Counted from the first letter of the stretch, positions 45,913 to 59,369 are shown. The stretch: DNA of 64,000 nucleotides from Antedon bifida (GCA_963402885.1 OY727093.1:4650001-4714000), one strand, 5' to 3'. Notes: generated by a model from the sequence alone, not told the origin. Program-made: numbers and translations.

Positions 45913-48900
45913 ATGGGGAAAATATGCAAGATTGTTGTGTGTGGAGGAACTTCTGTTGGAAAGACGTCCATCCTTCAGCAGGCGTTGCATGGCAAAGTAG
46001 AGGTTTGTGAAAAAATCAATTTTTGTTTTACCTTGATTTTCCTTTTTCTTGGACATCTTAAGCTATGCTTGTGAGTCCCTCTGGTATATCCTATAGTTCC
46101 TGATTATTCAGTGGATGTCGGATGCTTCCAAAATATCTCTAAAAGGCTTTTAAGTTGGTTATCATTCATAGTTGCTATTACGTACTAGGGAATTATATTT
46201 TCAATAATCTACTTTTAATACAATGTATTGTAATTTACAACTAAAATAAAGAGACGTTATCTAAGTATTTTTAGAAATTGACTAAAATTTGTATTTGTTA
46301 CAGACACCACCGTTTAAAACAATTGAAGACATCCATGTTGCAATAATTGATACAGACAGAGGGGCAAAGGAAAAGGTGCAATTCTATGACACTAAGGGTT
46401 TGGTGAGTTGGTTTATTTTTTGATTCTTTGAATTCCTGTGATTTTAAAATGTTTTAAAACCAAAGAATAAAAGAAAAACAAAACAAAAATCCACTCACAT
46501 CATTAAAAAAATTACAGTACATTGATGTTGAATTTTAGAAACAGTTGATCTAGCAAACTCCATATTAATTTTTTTTTTATTCTTTAGGATGTAGCAACAT
46601 ATCAAGAATTACCAAGGCAGTACATACTAATGGCTGATGTAAGGTTTAATATACAAATGTTAATGAATGTTTATGAGGGAAAATATTATGAGTTTGAAGG
46701 CAAACAGGTCTAGTCAACGAAGTGAAGCTGGATTGAATAGACCAATTCATCTTTCAACACATCATATTTCTTCAATTACATGAATTTAAACAATAATTAT
46801 TTGCTTTATAACACACCTACCTATTTTGAGGATAGATCAAAATAATGCACGGCATGTGATACACAGTTAACCAATAAAATAGCAAGGATACACTTAGGCA
46901 TAATTGTTGATAATTCAGTTGCTTTTGCATGATTAATGAAAAATAATTTCTTCACATAATACAAAAAAATAAATTTGTTCTTTATTTTGTAGGGGTTTAT
47001 TCTCGTATTTAGTCTGGGAAATCTCGATTCTTTTCATCAAATGGAGCAACTTAGAAAAAGTATAAAAAAAGAAAGAGATTTTAAAGATAAGGTTGGTAAT
47101 TAATAGATATGTAAAACTATGGAATCCAGCATTTGAAATAAGTGTGTAGTTACAGACAATTAGAATTTTATAGACCAATATGACGCTTAAAAACTAATAG
47201 AATTTATAAACAATATAAATATGATATGTTTATGAAATATAATGCATAATTAAATTTATATAAATATTGTAGAACACCCTTATTCAGGGTTCAGGGACAC
47301 CTCTATTAAAGAGACACTTGTTGAAAGAAACAAGGGAGGAGCAATATACAGTATGTTACAGCACTACGACCAATACTTTTTTTTCAGTGGACATTCCTAT
47401 TAAGGGGACACTTTCTTGGAGGAATGAAGATGTATTGATATATATAGTGTATTATTTTTCTTTAGGTATGCATGATAGCTCTTGGCAATAAAGCAGATTT
47501 AGTGGAAGAACGACAAGTCAGCGCGGAATCTGTCAATACATGGGAGAAGAAACAGAAAGGTAAATTTCATGTACTGTATTTTCTCTAATAGAGTATATTA
47601 TTTTTGTTCATGTATTTTCTGTAATAAAATATGATATTTGTTTGATTTGTGAATGTTTCTGGTAATGAACAAAGATAGAGACCTATCATGATGCTCTACA
47701 AATGATGATACAGTTGATCTGTGTTTGTTTTCCTGTATGTTACTGAAATCAAATCAAAACAGCACTAACGGCACGATGAGATTAAACATTAACAATTAAG
47801 TCGGATGAAATAAACAAACCGTTATAGTCAATTGCATGTTGCATTAAATACAGTACTATACATTTTGGTTTAAATTTTTTGTCTATCTTCTATTATTATC
47901 TACTGTTATTCAAGGACCAAATAGAAGAAATCCTCTTCACTTTGTTCTATCTTTACTCTATGTATTTTTAGAAATGATACTACAGTGTAATATTATAATA
48001 TAATCGTATGTACAGTACCTCAGAAACCCTTGGTCTAAAAGATTCACCCATTACATACTTTAGAATACTCTAAATAGAACCCTTCCTGTAAAGGTTACAC
48101 TTCCCAATGAAGCAAACAAAGAGAAATATATTTAACACTACAGCCAACCCCTATTCATGGAAGACCTCTTTGAAGTTGACACTTTGCTGTCTTTTTTTAC
48201 TCTGATTCTCCCTTATCAAAGCTAAAATATCTATTTTTGACAGACTATTAAAATAATATGTTAGCCCTGTTTAAAAAATCCTGAATCCACCCCTGTATCT
48301 AGTTCTCTATGTTACAATAATTTTGCTAAGCCCCCTCTTGAGGTTTATGAACTGGGACAAAGTCAACACCAGCGACCGACAACATGACCTAAATTACCCT
48401 GACCACAAAGTGTGTTGATAGACAGGTTGACTTGAAGTTTTTGGTGGTATTAACAAGGAACCATTAACCTTCTAAATCATGTACTACACGACAATGTTAA
48501 GCTTCTTTCAACGGAATTACCGCTGTCAGACATCTCACTGTTGTGTATATTGATACTGTCGTTTAGTTGTCAATCACCCGATGCATTGGTGACAGATACG
48601 TACCACATGGATAAAATTGCCTAGAAAACCCCCCTTGTTTGCAAATACCCCTTTCCCATGTGTGTAGTCGTCAGCCCATATTTTCTCGTGGTTAATCCGC
48701 ACCTTAAGTATTTCTTACAAGCCATGACACGATTTGAAATGTCGTTTTGCCAAGAAATAAAATTCAATTTGCGCAGAGATCTTGAAAAATGTTCTGTATT
48801 TTAGGGATACGGAATTAGGTACTTTTAAAATCGTCTGTCATTTGAAATACAAATTGATACGCTTTTAGCAAAACTTTAAAATTTGCTACATCATGATATA

Positions 48901-51900
48901 GGTATAAAAGTAATTGACAGTAGTTTTGTTACGTCGAGTTACTTCTTCTGTTGGATCGAGTGATGTGTTTTTTTACATGCTACTGTACATGACAACCAAT
49001 GTTCTCAGCCTGTTGTTAAAGGGCAGGTCCGGGATTAAAATGTCTATTGTTTATTAGAAAATACAAGCCTTTGCAACAACATTGATAATAACCCCACTTA
49101 TTTATGTCAGTGGTAAAGCAGAACAAGCATCGTAAAGTAAGCCTCTTTTTTTAAAAAGTGAAGCTACAGGACTTTTTCATAATGGTGTTATTATGTTGTT
49201 GCAAATGTTTATATTTTATAATAAACAATACAAACTATATAAAGGCGGTTCCAGAGTGGCCGTTAAAACAAATTGACTTCCAACCAATCAAATTTATTCC
49301 TGCAGACTACATTTTCACCACTTAAGAGTATTTCGGTCTGGGTCCGACAAATAAAATGGCATCTCAATGTTTCCTTTCCGGGATGCTCCATGCGGCTATG
49401 CGCCAATCTTTTTAGTTGATATGCCGCAAAGACTTGAGCTGGAGCCGGACCGGAACAGGTGTGAAAGACCCCTTTAATCAAATCTGAACACTTAATTTTG
49501 TTTAAAAGAAAGTTCTGTAACAATCATTGTGATAATTTACAAAGCTATACAATTTACCATAGTGTAATATCTAGCTTGTGGACAATGTTGCATACTGTGT
49601 TAATATTTCTCTACGTTTATATAGATACATTTGTTTGAGGCATGACAGCATTTGACATGCCATGATCTGTGCTCACATGGGTGTTTCAGATGGTATAGAA
49701 ATGTTACGCCATTTGGCCGTACCCTTCTGTCCAAAGCTTCATGCGTCACCTTAACATTTATGTCAAATCATCGTTTCTGCGTTCCATCACCATGTTCTAA
49801 CCCCTTCTGTCTTGTTAAAAATGTTGTGAATTTGCGTTTTTATTAACTCCAGATTCCTAGCCTAGCCCTGAGGTATACATACTCCATCTGTGGTACTCAT
49901 CTGCACCCAGAAAACTGTGGTATGCCAAGGGTAGATTGAACTTCTTAATGTGTACACTCATCAACTATCTAAGCCTAGAATTTTTTTACAGTCTCGTGGG
50001 AATTGGGATGACACAGCTTTTCAATTATATGTTTATCCAATTTCAAGAGCTTTTAATAACATAATCCTAACATTATTAGAGACTTTGAACTTTTAACATG
50101 GCCCATAAATCAGAAAGAAGTAAAGATTTTTTTTTTATTTGTGTATTTTATTATATTTTTAAAGCAAATTTCTATGGATTTTTATGAAAATGTTTTTATA
50201 GTAAAATATTTTAGATGAATTGTAAATGAAATTTTGATGTCAATTTTATATTTTTGTGTACTTGTAATTGTAACTGGAATCTAGCCATTGGCTACAGAAG
50301 TTACGAATGGTATGGTGTTCAAATAAAAGTGATATATAAAAGATCATGTATTTAATTTATCATTGATTTAAATCACTAAATGGTATACTAAGTTAGGATT
50401 GAACCCCGGACCTTGGGATTGGAAGGTATGCACATTAACAACCAAGCTCCACTCCATTTCATTAACAATACAATCGAAATTTAGAGAGAAAAAAATTGAA
50501 ATTGACAATGTACAATCAAAGTATAAATAAATACATTTAAAATACAGTAGAGAACCCTAATAAAGGGGGCGGGAGAACACCTTTGGGACCTAACCAAGTG
50601 TACAATAGGGGCATGGCCATATATCCCTTTTGCTATGAAAATCTTATAATTATATATATTTTAAAGTCAATGTTTTCATTCTCATTATCATCAGTATCCC
50701 AACTCCTATTTAAAATGTGCTATTTTTTTACTCATTTTTGCAATGTCATTTTTCTTTTTAAATGCTGTCAAATTTCTTCTGAACATAATTATCGTATCTG
50801 CCAACTCACATGGGTGTGAAACATATGTAAAAATGAATGATGCATTCAGACAGACATTGAACCAAACCGAACCATCAAATTTAATCATATTATTTTTTAA
50901 CGCACTATAAACATTTTAAATCTATCTAACAGTTTACATTTTCTGATGTTTTAAATTATATTAATCATTGGTATCATATGTTTTAATATTAAATTATAAT
51001 TCAACTCATTGACTATCAAATTTAATTATCATTTATATATTATATACAAAATTATGTTTTTAAAAGTTAATTTTTTGATGTGTCAAATTATATTTCTTAT
51101 TAATATCATATGTTTTTGCTAATTGAAATGATCTCATTTGATTTTTTTATCTATTTTTTCATCATTCATTTTTTTCAGAGACCTAATTTAATGTTATAGG
51201 TCGTTGTACAGGAAAGTTTATGTGCTTCTATGACAATATCTGAACTCATAAACAAAACACTTCAAAATTGTATAGTTTTCATTAAGGTCTTACTATTAAC
51301 CAAGATTATGTTTTCTTTTCTAATGTAGTGCGTTCATTCGAAGTATCTGCAACTGATCGCAACAGTTTAGTTGAACCAATCATTTACCTTACCTCTAGGT
51401 TAACACAGCCACCAGGTAAGCATAGCTGTCAGGTGATTCAGACACAATTATCACATGACTCATTTCCTGTCTCTAACATCTTCTGTTTTATACCAATTTT
51501 TTTTATTTTTAAAGAAAGTAGAGCTGTAGCTTTTTGGTTAATGTACTTGCTTTCCAATCCCAAGGTCCAAGGATCAATCCTAACCTAGTGTCAGGGTTTT
51601 TGCCCAGCCTACCTCCTCCCATCACAATTTAATCTATGATCATGTATGTTTGTTCATGAATTATTATTATTATTATGTAGTAACTGTAGTTGTTTCTGGA
51701 AATGTCCATTAACATTCAAATATTGGCATTGGAGCGAATCTAGTTTCAATTTGATTGTACATGTCACATGTCAGATTTGACGAGTCGATAAGGAAGATAT
51801 CCTATCCACATAATCCTTCGTAAAGTCTGCCGATATTAAACTTCCAAAACTTATTTCGCAAATCAAAAACGCAAAAAAAGCGACCTATATTTTATGATCA

Positions 51901-54900
51901 AAATCATCCAATACCCTTTAAGTAGGAGGATACGAATTGACGTGTTGCGTCCCGACAACATGTCAAGCCACGTCCCAACATGCTTTACAAAGTAAACATT
52001 ACTTAAGCCATGCTGAGAATTGTCGTGCGCTGTGGCGTTATAGATAGTATACATGCTTTCCCCCCGAGGAATGGAAACCTTGTTTGGCGCTTAATACAAA
52101 GCAATCGTGTTAATGTTCGTACTTTCCGTATTGATGTAGCGTGTATGATTTTCGCCTTGTTTCCTCAATTATTTCTAATCCTGCTGCGTCGAACAAATCT
52201 CAGAATTACTGTAGTGTTTCTTTTTCAGAAAAAAAACACCAATGTTTTCAGTTACTTTTTGAATTACTGTAGTTTTAATTTTGAAACAAGCATGTTCTTT
52301 TCATTTTCACTCATTTTTAGCCGTTTCATCTTTCAATTTTTGTATTAGTTTTGTTACTTCAACAATTCATTGTTCTCTACTAATAATTCAATTTATTCCA
52401 GATGCAAATCAAGGGTATTATTTTTTCGTTCTGTATCTATTGTTATAGCTGATACGTGTCGCAAACTCCAATACATGTATCCAATTTTGTAGAAAAATAT
52501 TTTACTGATTTCTAGAATTTCAAGGGACCAGAAAACTGTAATCCTCAATATATGTGCGGTATTATTTAATAATTACTGTAGTTCATGGGTACGGTTTAAA
52601 ATTGCTTGTTGTAATTGGCATAGTTGATTCTCTCTGTAACAGAACTTAAATTTTAAAAAGAAGAAAAGTAATATACAAATTTCAAAATAAAATCTGTATT
52701 TATTGGATTCCCAATTCCAAAAAAAAAAAAAATTAAACCACCTCGTGTCTCTTGGGGCGCCCCCTGGCGTTTCCCTGGATGTTGTCTCGCTATAACATCG
52801 TTGAGAACACAGATAAGCTAGATGTGAGTGTGTTTACCTCGTTGTAGGACGTTGAATTGTAAGCATTTTCATGTTCACAGGAACGTGGCAAATTGCCTAA
52901 TAAACATAGATAAAAAATGATTGATTAGGGCGTGTTTACAATTTTATAAAGTCATGTTTTAGTGCATAAACATCAAAATAAACTATTTTTGTGTTTGATT
53001 TTATGTCAATAAACACAGTACATCAAAATCGGTTTGAAATATAACAAAGCTATACAGTAGAACTTTCAAGACTTAATACAAAATGTCCCCTTTTTTATTT
53101 ATTTATTTTTTTTTTTTATTTCAACTTTATTTATAGAGGGTAACCCTTCCAGCTGAACCCGCAGGCCAGCTGATATTCAGGGGCCCTCTTAAAAATGACA
53201 AAATATATAAAACTATACTTAACTAGTACAAATCTACTATATACATTTAAATTTAAAACAATTATATCAAAAAATAATTATCCAAAAAATAAAAAGATTA
53301 AATTAGACAATTACGATAAAATAATAAGGGTTGTGTCATAGTGTTGAAACAATGTCTTTTCATTTGACGGAAAGCATCCCCTTAGTCAACAACTTAGTTA
53401 CCCCTTCCCTTGAATTATGTGTTGGCTGTAGTAATTATAGTTTGTTTCACATGAAAGTGTCCCCGTAATTGAGATGTCCCCTGAATAGGGGTGTCCCAAA
53501 GGGGGTCTTGTACTGTAGTTAATTCTTAGATCCAAAAGCTGTACAGTAATGTAAATATGGAGATTCTGTACCATTAGACAACTGGGGATTGATGATGTGT
53601 TTAAATGGAATTCTCTTTCAAGATACACTGGTACCCCAGCCACCCTTACATAACAGTTAAACAGCCTGAGTTCCTTATTATAACATAATATGTCTAATAT
53701 AATTTAGAAATAATTATTATACCATATTTTTATTCTCATTTGTATGCATCAGGGAAAGTGATAAAAATGATTCAACTCTGGTTTTTTTATATAGCAGGTT
53801 CATTGACATCGTAATCCTTACAAATTAACTTAATTTATTTTAAGCTTTTGAACTAGTTTAGGGAAATTAAGAAATACGTATTCTCTATTCAATTTGGAAT
53901 TATAATAAACAATCAATATTTTTATTAGGAAGGAAACTAATTAATTTAAATCTAGGCCATCTTTTAAAAATCCATCAGTTTAAATTTGAGTTGAAAAGAA
54001 GGGGTTTTGTTTTCTTTTTTGAAATTTGTCTATGTAGCACAAATCATTTCCACTATTGACACTGACAGCGATAGTTAACATTATTCAATTAGAACAGTTT
54101 TATTAAATGCTTTTTGAAAATTAGGGCTGGATTATTGACAATTTAGAACTAGTAGACGTAATTGATATTGTGATTTATTGCACATGACTATTAATTTGCT
54201 ATTATGAATAGTTTGTAGTCATTAATTTCTATTTCTAAGATTTGCCTCTAAACACATGGACACATACTTCTATCAATACTGTAGATGCTGATTCTAAACA
54301 CATTGACACATGCTTCTAAACGCATTGACACATGCTTCTAAACACATTGATACATGCTTCTAAACACATTGGTACATGCTTCTAAACACATTGACACATA
54401 CTTCTAAACACATTGATACATGCTTCTAAACACATTGGTACATGCTTCTAAACACATTGACACATGCTTCTAAACACCTTGACACATGCTTCTAAACACA
54501 TTGACACATGCTTCTAAACACATTGGTACATGCTTCTAAACACATTAGTACATGCTTCTAAACACATTGGTTCATTCTTTACGTTACTTTAGGGTGTAGC
54601 CTAATTTTTGCTATCACCCATCCTTCCCTTATGAATCCTTTTACTAAATAAACATTTATCGTAAGTTTAATTCTTATTTTCGTTTCTATCTTTTCTGCTA
54701 ATCTTTTTTGAGTGCTTCATCCTATGAATACCAGTCACTGTACTGTGAAATAATGAATGATATCTAATGTACTTGAAGGTGTCTCGTTTGATTGACAGTT
54801 ACCATAGCAACCATTGACTCCCAAATACCAACATGAACTTGACCTTGTCCATCCATCCTATAAATAAAAATATTGCTCATATTTAGTTTAAAATAAAACT

Positions 54901-56044
54901 CCTCTTCTAAAATTATCTTCTGGACCGAAACTTAGTTACTTTCATTTAAAAATGATAAATGATGTAAATCCGATTTTCAATAATTTTTGATTGATTTATA
55001 TATATAATATGATAATATAATAATAAAATTTAATTTAATCACATAAGCACATTATACAAATAGATAAAAAAATGCTCTATACGAGTTTGTTACAAACTAC
55101 ACAAAAGTCAAAAAATGAAATTAATTGATTAATGATATTCCTGTAGTACTATACTTTACAAACAATCGTGGTAAAACTAATTGTGAAAATAATGAAACTG
55201 TGTTTTTTCCTATTCAGGTTTTAACTTTATAGTTTAAATAAATATTGCTTTTGTAATTCTCTTATAGTTTTTCAATTAATATCAGTCACTGCAATTGATA
55301 AAATTTAATATTGCTTTGTGAAAAAATGTAATTGATTTGGACAGAATGTATCACTCTATACAATTTCTTTTATGGTGATTTGTTTTTTTAAATGAATTAC
55401 CTGTGATATATATCTGTGATTATCACAGTTGTGTGAAATAGCCGTGTAATTGTTTCACTCGCGGGAACTATCTTGCTAAACGCTTCATAAAAATCGTAAT
55501 TGAACACTGATAATAGAGGATGTAATAAATGTAACAACTAAATTAGATTAGTTGGGTTTTATTCAATAAAACGTTTACTTCTAGATATGGATAGTAATGT
55601 CAGCATTGGGAATATATTAAATTAATTGTATAGCTCAAAGGAGCGCTACACACAGGGTGTCCATCCTATAGTAACTGTATAACTTTATAGATTAATATAA
55701 TATAAGCTTTGAAGGAGCATTACACACAATGTGTCCATCCTATAGTAACTCTGTGTAAAGGAATAATTTGTTTGATATCTAACCGGAAGCAAAATGTTTA
55801 GAAGAAAACAGGTTTTTAGTTGAATCATTATTTTTTGAATTTGTATATCTATCCTTCTATTTTTTTTGGTAAAAGTTAATAACTTATTAAACAACTACAA
55901 GATGTAATTTTCAAAGTAGGATTTTGTTCATCTTTATTTTCATGTTTTGGAAAACAATACATTAAATAAAATACTATTTTTTGTTTTGCAGCAAAATCGT
56001 CTTTTCTCAGTGGTGGAAAGAAAAGCAAGTCTGTGGATCCCTAA
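45913..56044 (+). CDS. NKIRAS: KappaB-Ras small GTPase (NF-kappaB inhibitor-interacting Ras-like)
   Basis: Exons: 45913-46002, 46304-46402, 46588-46638, 46993-47091, 47466-47559, 51329-51415, 55992-56044; 190 residues, matching the roughly 191 of the family. Motifs: starts MGKICKIVVCG, P-loop GGTSVGKTS, YDTKGL in the switch II position (no catalytic Gln, as in kappaB-Ras proteins), GNKADL for guanine specificity, and SATDR in the G5 region. No CAAX box. Known family role: binds the PEST region of IkappaB-beta and restrains its degradation; also inhibits Ral signalling. Introns 5 (3.8 kb) and 6 (4.6 kb) are long. An alternative 3' end exists (see next entry). Confidence 0.93.
49020..49262. mobile_element. 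Short TTAA-flanked inverted-repeat element
   Basis: TTAA at 49016-49019 and 49263-49266. Inner arms share ATTGTTTATTA and TTTGCAACAACAT in inverse orientation (about 48 bp, imperfect). The outer ends are less similar. Confidence 0.5.
50386..50455 (-). mobile_element. tRNA-derived SINE head, minus strand
   Basis: The reverse complement shows A-box-like GAGCTTGGTTG and B box GGTTCAATCC (plus 50396-50405), closely matching the heads at 4278 and 51521. Confidence 0.65.
51515..51600 (+). mobile_element. tRNA-derived SINE head
   Basis: A box TAGCTTTTTGG (about 51528-51538) and B box GGATCAATCC (51571-51580), each one or two changes from the member at 4278. Confidence 0.6.
54290..54570. repeat. 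22-bp minisatellite, about 13 copies
   Basis: Unit ACATGCTTCTAAACACATTG plus two variable bases (AC, AT, GT). The variable dinucleotide follows no obvious order. Intronic in NKIRAS. Confidence 0.92.
54787..54830. promoter_or_regulatory. Cluster of PBX/MEIS, X-box and nuclear-receptor-like motifs
   Basis: TGATTGACAG (PBX-MEIS decamer) is followed directly by GTTACCATAGCAAC (RFX X-box palindrome, 54798-54811), then TTGACCTTG (inverse ERR/SF1 half-site). Three good matches in about 45 bp could mark an intronic enhancer. This is motif reading only. Confidence 0.3.
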
Positions 56045-56257
56045 AGATGGTAGATAATGGTAAGTTATAAAAAGTTTTATTTATTTACATTTTATTATTT
56101 GTGATATTTTAATACCATTGACGAAAAACCCATCAGTTCACCTTCAACCAATTTATTATATTCTACTTTACCATAGTCCTAATCAAACTATTAATTTATT
56201 TAAACATAATTTATAGGTACATTTGCAGCGACAATTCTTTTTTCTTTTTTTTTGCAG

Positions 56258-56421
56258 CCTTTTCGTCTGTTTCTCAGGTACTACCCTACTGAGTAGTCAA
56301 CAGCTTCCATCAAATTTGAAAATAATTTGCTTTTATTTTTTTATAGCCTTCTTTACCACAACCTGTAGGAGGACAGAAAATTGATGCACTTTTCAAAAAA
56401 AGAATACACAGAAAATTATGA
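56258..56421 (+). CDS. NKIRAS: Alternative terminal exons of NKIRAS
   Basis: Exon 56258-56277 (T-rich tract and GCAG before, GTAC after) and exon 56347-56421 (ATAG before, ends TGA). If exon 7 (55992) is skipped, exon 6 joins 56258 in phase 1 and both exons stay open. This gives a C-terminus of about 32 residues that includes GGQKIDALFKKRIHRKL, more basic than the exon 7 ending. AATAAA follows near 56478. A donor (GTAAGT) also lies after the exon 7 stop, so these exons could instead be spliced 3' untranslated sequence. Inferred from phase only. Confidence 0.5.
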
Positions 56422-58166
56422 ATACAATTAGTCATGGATTTTTATGAAACAAATACATAGCTTCAACTATAGAGATGTTCATAATAAATCGCGAAAAACT
56501 ACCTCGTATGAATGATAGATGGTGTACCGCAAACTTTTTATCATTATATTGATTTTCTCAGACCCTCTAGCAATGATAGACATATGAGTATGTCACTGAA
56601 TTGAAAGGTATTACATCGTTTTCCAAGATTGACAGAAAAAAAAAAGATTTTTTGAAGGATATTTTACTTAGAAAAAAAGTCTAGCCGACATTGTAACATG
56701 GGAATTAGTCGTTTTAACAATGACTTCAGACTGCTAAGTAAAAATCTAATTAGTGAGTTAGAGTTTGTTGACCGACGTTATTATGTCGATTTTATTTTGT
56801 AATTTGTGTTAAGATCCGTCAATCAGTCAGTCACGGCTTTGATTGACAGTCGGGCAAAGAGAAAGTACCGACACAGATTAAACCGTATTTGTGGGGAATT
56901 TCGGTGAGTACCCTTATATGGCCTCTTTTGCATGATGTAAGCAACCCGACTTATGTATAACTTTATAACTGGGTTTTCTTAGACAAGATGTTTTTGCGTC
57001 ATCGCATCATAGTTTTAAAGGGATGTTTAGGAAAGAGGCAAATGCAGCCAAACCATGGAGTTAAAAACTGATTTCATAATCAGTATGTTTTTTTCGTAGG
57101 ACAATATTTGTGGATGTAGAGAATAATTTGCCGTTGATCTACATATTTGCGGTACACTTAATTATTATTAGTGTAATTTAATGTTATTAGTATAGCCAGT
57201 TAAATGGCAGTGCAAGTACACATGCGCAGTGCTGTAAAACATCTTGGAACAATTTCACACTATGCAAAACTTGTTAAAACTTATAGTATACAAGTTGTTA
57301 TGATGTGAAAAAGATAGTTTATCCATGCAGAATTTAAAACTTCTTTTATACTATGTGACATAGTTGCTTACAATCTACATAGTACAGTAATTGTTTCCTC
57401 TATAAATGAAGTGACCATAATATATACTAGACACCTTGGGCTGGCCTAATAATGTCTAGAAAATCTGGTATATGTTTTTAATGGTAAAACAGAATTTGGG
57501 AGAGTTTCCCATTTTCACCGGTCCGGTATTGATATGACTTGACTGTACTAGCAATGCTGTTTAATATTAGTTAAGGAATTAGTTATAGCACAAATATAAT
57601 TTACACTCATTATGCACCTTATGCTTGACCAAAGAAATAGTATATATAAACAAAGAGTAGCTACATTCCATAGGTCCAGTTAGTTAGCAAGAATGTAAGT
57701 AGATTGGTCAGTGAACACTAAAAGGATGTAAAATATCTATTACACTTTTTAATTGAATATAGATATATTATATAGAGCATCACTTGTATAAGTTTGTCTG
57801 TGAACTAGAATTTACCCTCTTAAATCATCCTTTATTTCAAATAAAATACATAAGAATGTTACAAACATCCCAGCTCACAGCTTTGAGGACCAATCATATG
57901 CAGGCAACATTGGACATTTTGACTGAAATGTGACTGAATTGAGAATAGTGTGTGTATTAAAATGAAATAAACCCTAAATATATAAATTATAAAATAAAGC
58001 AATATGAAACTTTATTTATTTATTTATTTTTTATACATAATTTTCCAAATAAGAAAACTTTACTATACAATGCATATTTTAAATTATATATTTTGCAATA
58101 ATATCTACTTATAACTTGGAACTATGATTAAATGCATTGATTATATAATAGAGCATAGTAAGGATA
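56422..58166 (+). other. 3' flank of NKIRAS, intergenic
   Basis: Mostly AT-rich and non-coding. At about 56848-56903 an open stretch lies between TTGATTGACAG and a strong donor (CG then GTGAGT). It could be a first or internal exon of a gene beyond the window, but is unsupported otherwise. Confidence 0.35.
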
Positions 58167-58306
58167 CAGTAGAACCTCTATTAAGGGGACACCTTCAGGA
58201 CCCAACAATGATTCCCCTCAATAGGGATTAGTCCTAGTGTAAAAATTTATATATTTTGCCTTGTTTTTTTCGATAGGAAAGTGTCCCATTAATAGGGGTT
58301 CCACTG
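58167..58306. mobile_element. Mariner-type MITE
   Basis: Ends CAGTAGAACCTCTATTAAGG and the inverse of CAGTGGAACCCCTATTAATG; TA on both sides. 140 bp. Degraded relatives occur near 4747, 23340, 47330, 50550 and 53460. Confidence 0.8.
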
Positions 58307-58534
58307 TAATTGTAATTGTAAAGACAAATTTTAATTTGATCATTTACAGTACAGTATATTTTAAAAAAATAATATGTATTTTAATAATAGTGATACGTTC
58401 GCCCACCTCTTAGTTGAATATGCAAATGTACGAACCAAGTTTTTTTTTTATAGAATATTATTTACCACATATATAATGATATACTTTGATTGTGAGGTTC
58501 AGATTCATGCTGCCGATCAACGTTTTATTGTTAA

Positions 58535-58640
58535 AGATATATTGTTCCCCTAAAAAAGAGAGAAAGAAAGATTGAATATGGCATTTTAATGTCATATAAG
58601 AGTTTGACCAAAAATTGAATAAAAAAAGGGTATTGCCTGG
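58535..58640. mobile_element. Truncated TTAA MITE, AGATGTATTGTC family
   Basis: TTAA then AGATATATTGTTCCCC, followed by the family's internal phrases ATATGGCATTTTAATG and GACCAAAAATTGA. The right part is lost. Confidence 0.6.
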
Positions 58641-59369
58641 GGGAAAAAAAGGAGAAGAGGGACCAATTAGTTTACTGGAAGACTGGAACAACATCTTTAA
58701 CATTTGTTTGATTTGTGGCAAAATATCTCTTAATTTCTGAAATAACTGTATCTCATCTGGCGATGTTAAACATCCTACAGTATCATATCTGATGACGGCC
58801 ACAGCCACAAACCATAGCATCTAACCCCCAAATATTAACATAACCCAACCCTCTAAGTATCACTATACTATATAACATTATGGGATTAAAGTACCTGTCA
58901 GATGATGCGATACTACGGGATGTTTAACGTCTAAACGCTATGCCGTTCGTGTATGTCTGGTATTTTATTATAGTGTTGTAGAAATAATTTGTTTATACAC
59001 AGAAAATATTTCGTTATTATACTAAAATTTACATGATAAAATTTATAAATTTCTATAAAGTTATATTTAAAAGATATCCAACATCATTGTGCATTCCACA
59101 AGTTATACAATTGTATAGTTTTAAATCCATCCAGCTACTGTACAACATGAGAGTGCCTAATATTTTCTACACTTTTCATCACTTTCTGTACTGGGAAACT
59201 TTGTTCGCTTCTCATGTATCACGTAGTTCTGTAATAATGTTAGTACATTTATGTCGCAATAAAGATGCTTAATTTTACATGTTTGGTTCTGATTTTTCCC
59301 TGTACTATAGAGTTGAGTAGTAGAGTAGGGATTTTTATCTCGTAATTTGTAACCAAAATATCGACTTCT
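58641..59369. other. Intergenic sequence with an imperfect inverted repeat
   Basis: Arms near 58756-58792 and 58893-58931 share GATGTTTAAC and CAGAT..GATAC in inverse orientation. A 120-codon minus-strand frame (58458-58820) crosses a MITE and is not credible as a gene. Confidence 0.4.

Larger units (their letters stand above)
47560..51328 (+). other. NKIRAS intron 5
   Basis: No exon recognised. Contents: fragments of mariner-type MITEs with the phrase AACCCCTATTAAGG (near 47270-47430, 48060-48180, 50550), a TTAA-flanked palindromic element (49020-49262), a minus-strand SINE (about 50386-50455), and AT-rich sequence. The block at about 49290-49460 is less AT-rich and open on the minus strand for 86 codons but matches nothing known to me. 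Confidence 0.5.
51416..55991 (+). other. NKIRAS intron 6
   Basis: No exon recognised. Contents: a SINE head (51515-51600), an unassigned stretch of higher complexity (51780-52200), a possible minus-strand retroelement end near 53090-53330 (T-rich start, TTTCAACTTTATTTATAG), a mariner-type MITE relic near 53455-53520, a 22-bp minisatellite (54290-54570) and a motif cluster (54787-54830). Confidence 0.5.

Noticed and set aside
52010-52348. 112-codon plus-strand frame in NKIRAS intron 6
   Set aside because: No recognisable domain, no splice sites of fitting phase; the second half is T-rich intron sequence.
58458-58820. 120-codon minus-strand frame
   Set aside because: It runs through a truncated MITE and a low-complexity stretch; no motif or splice support.
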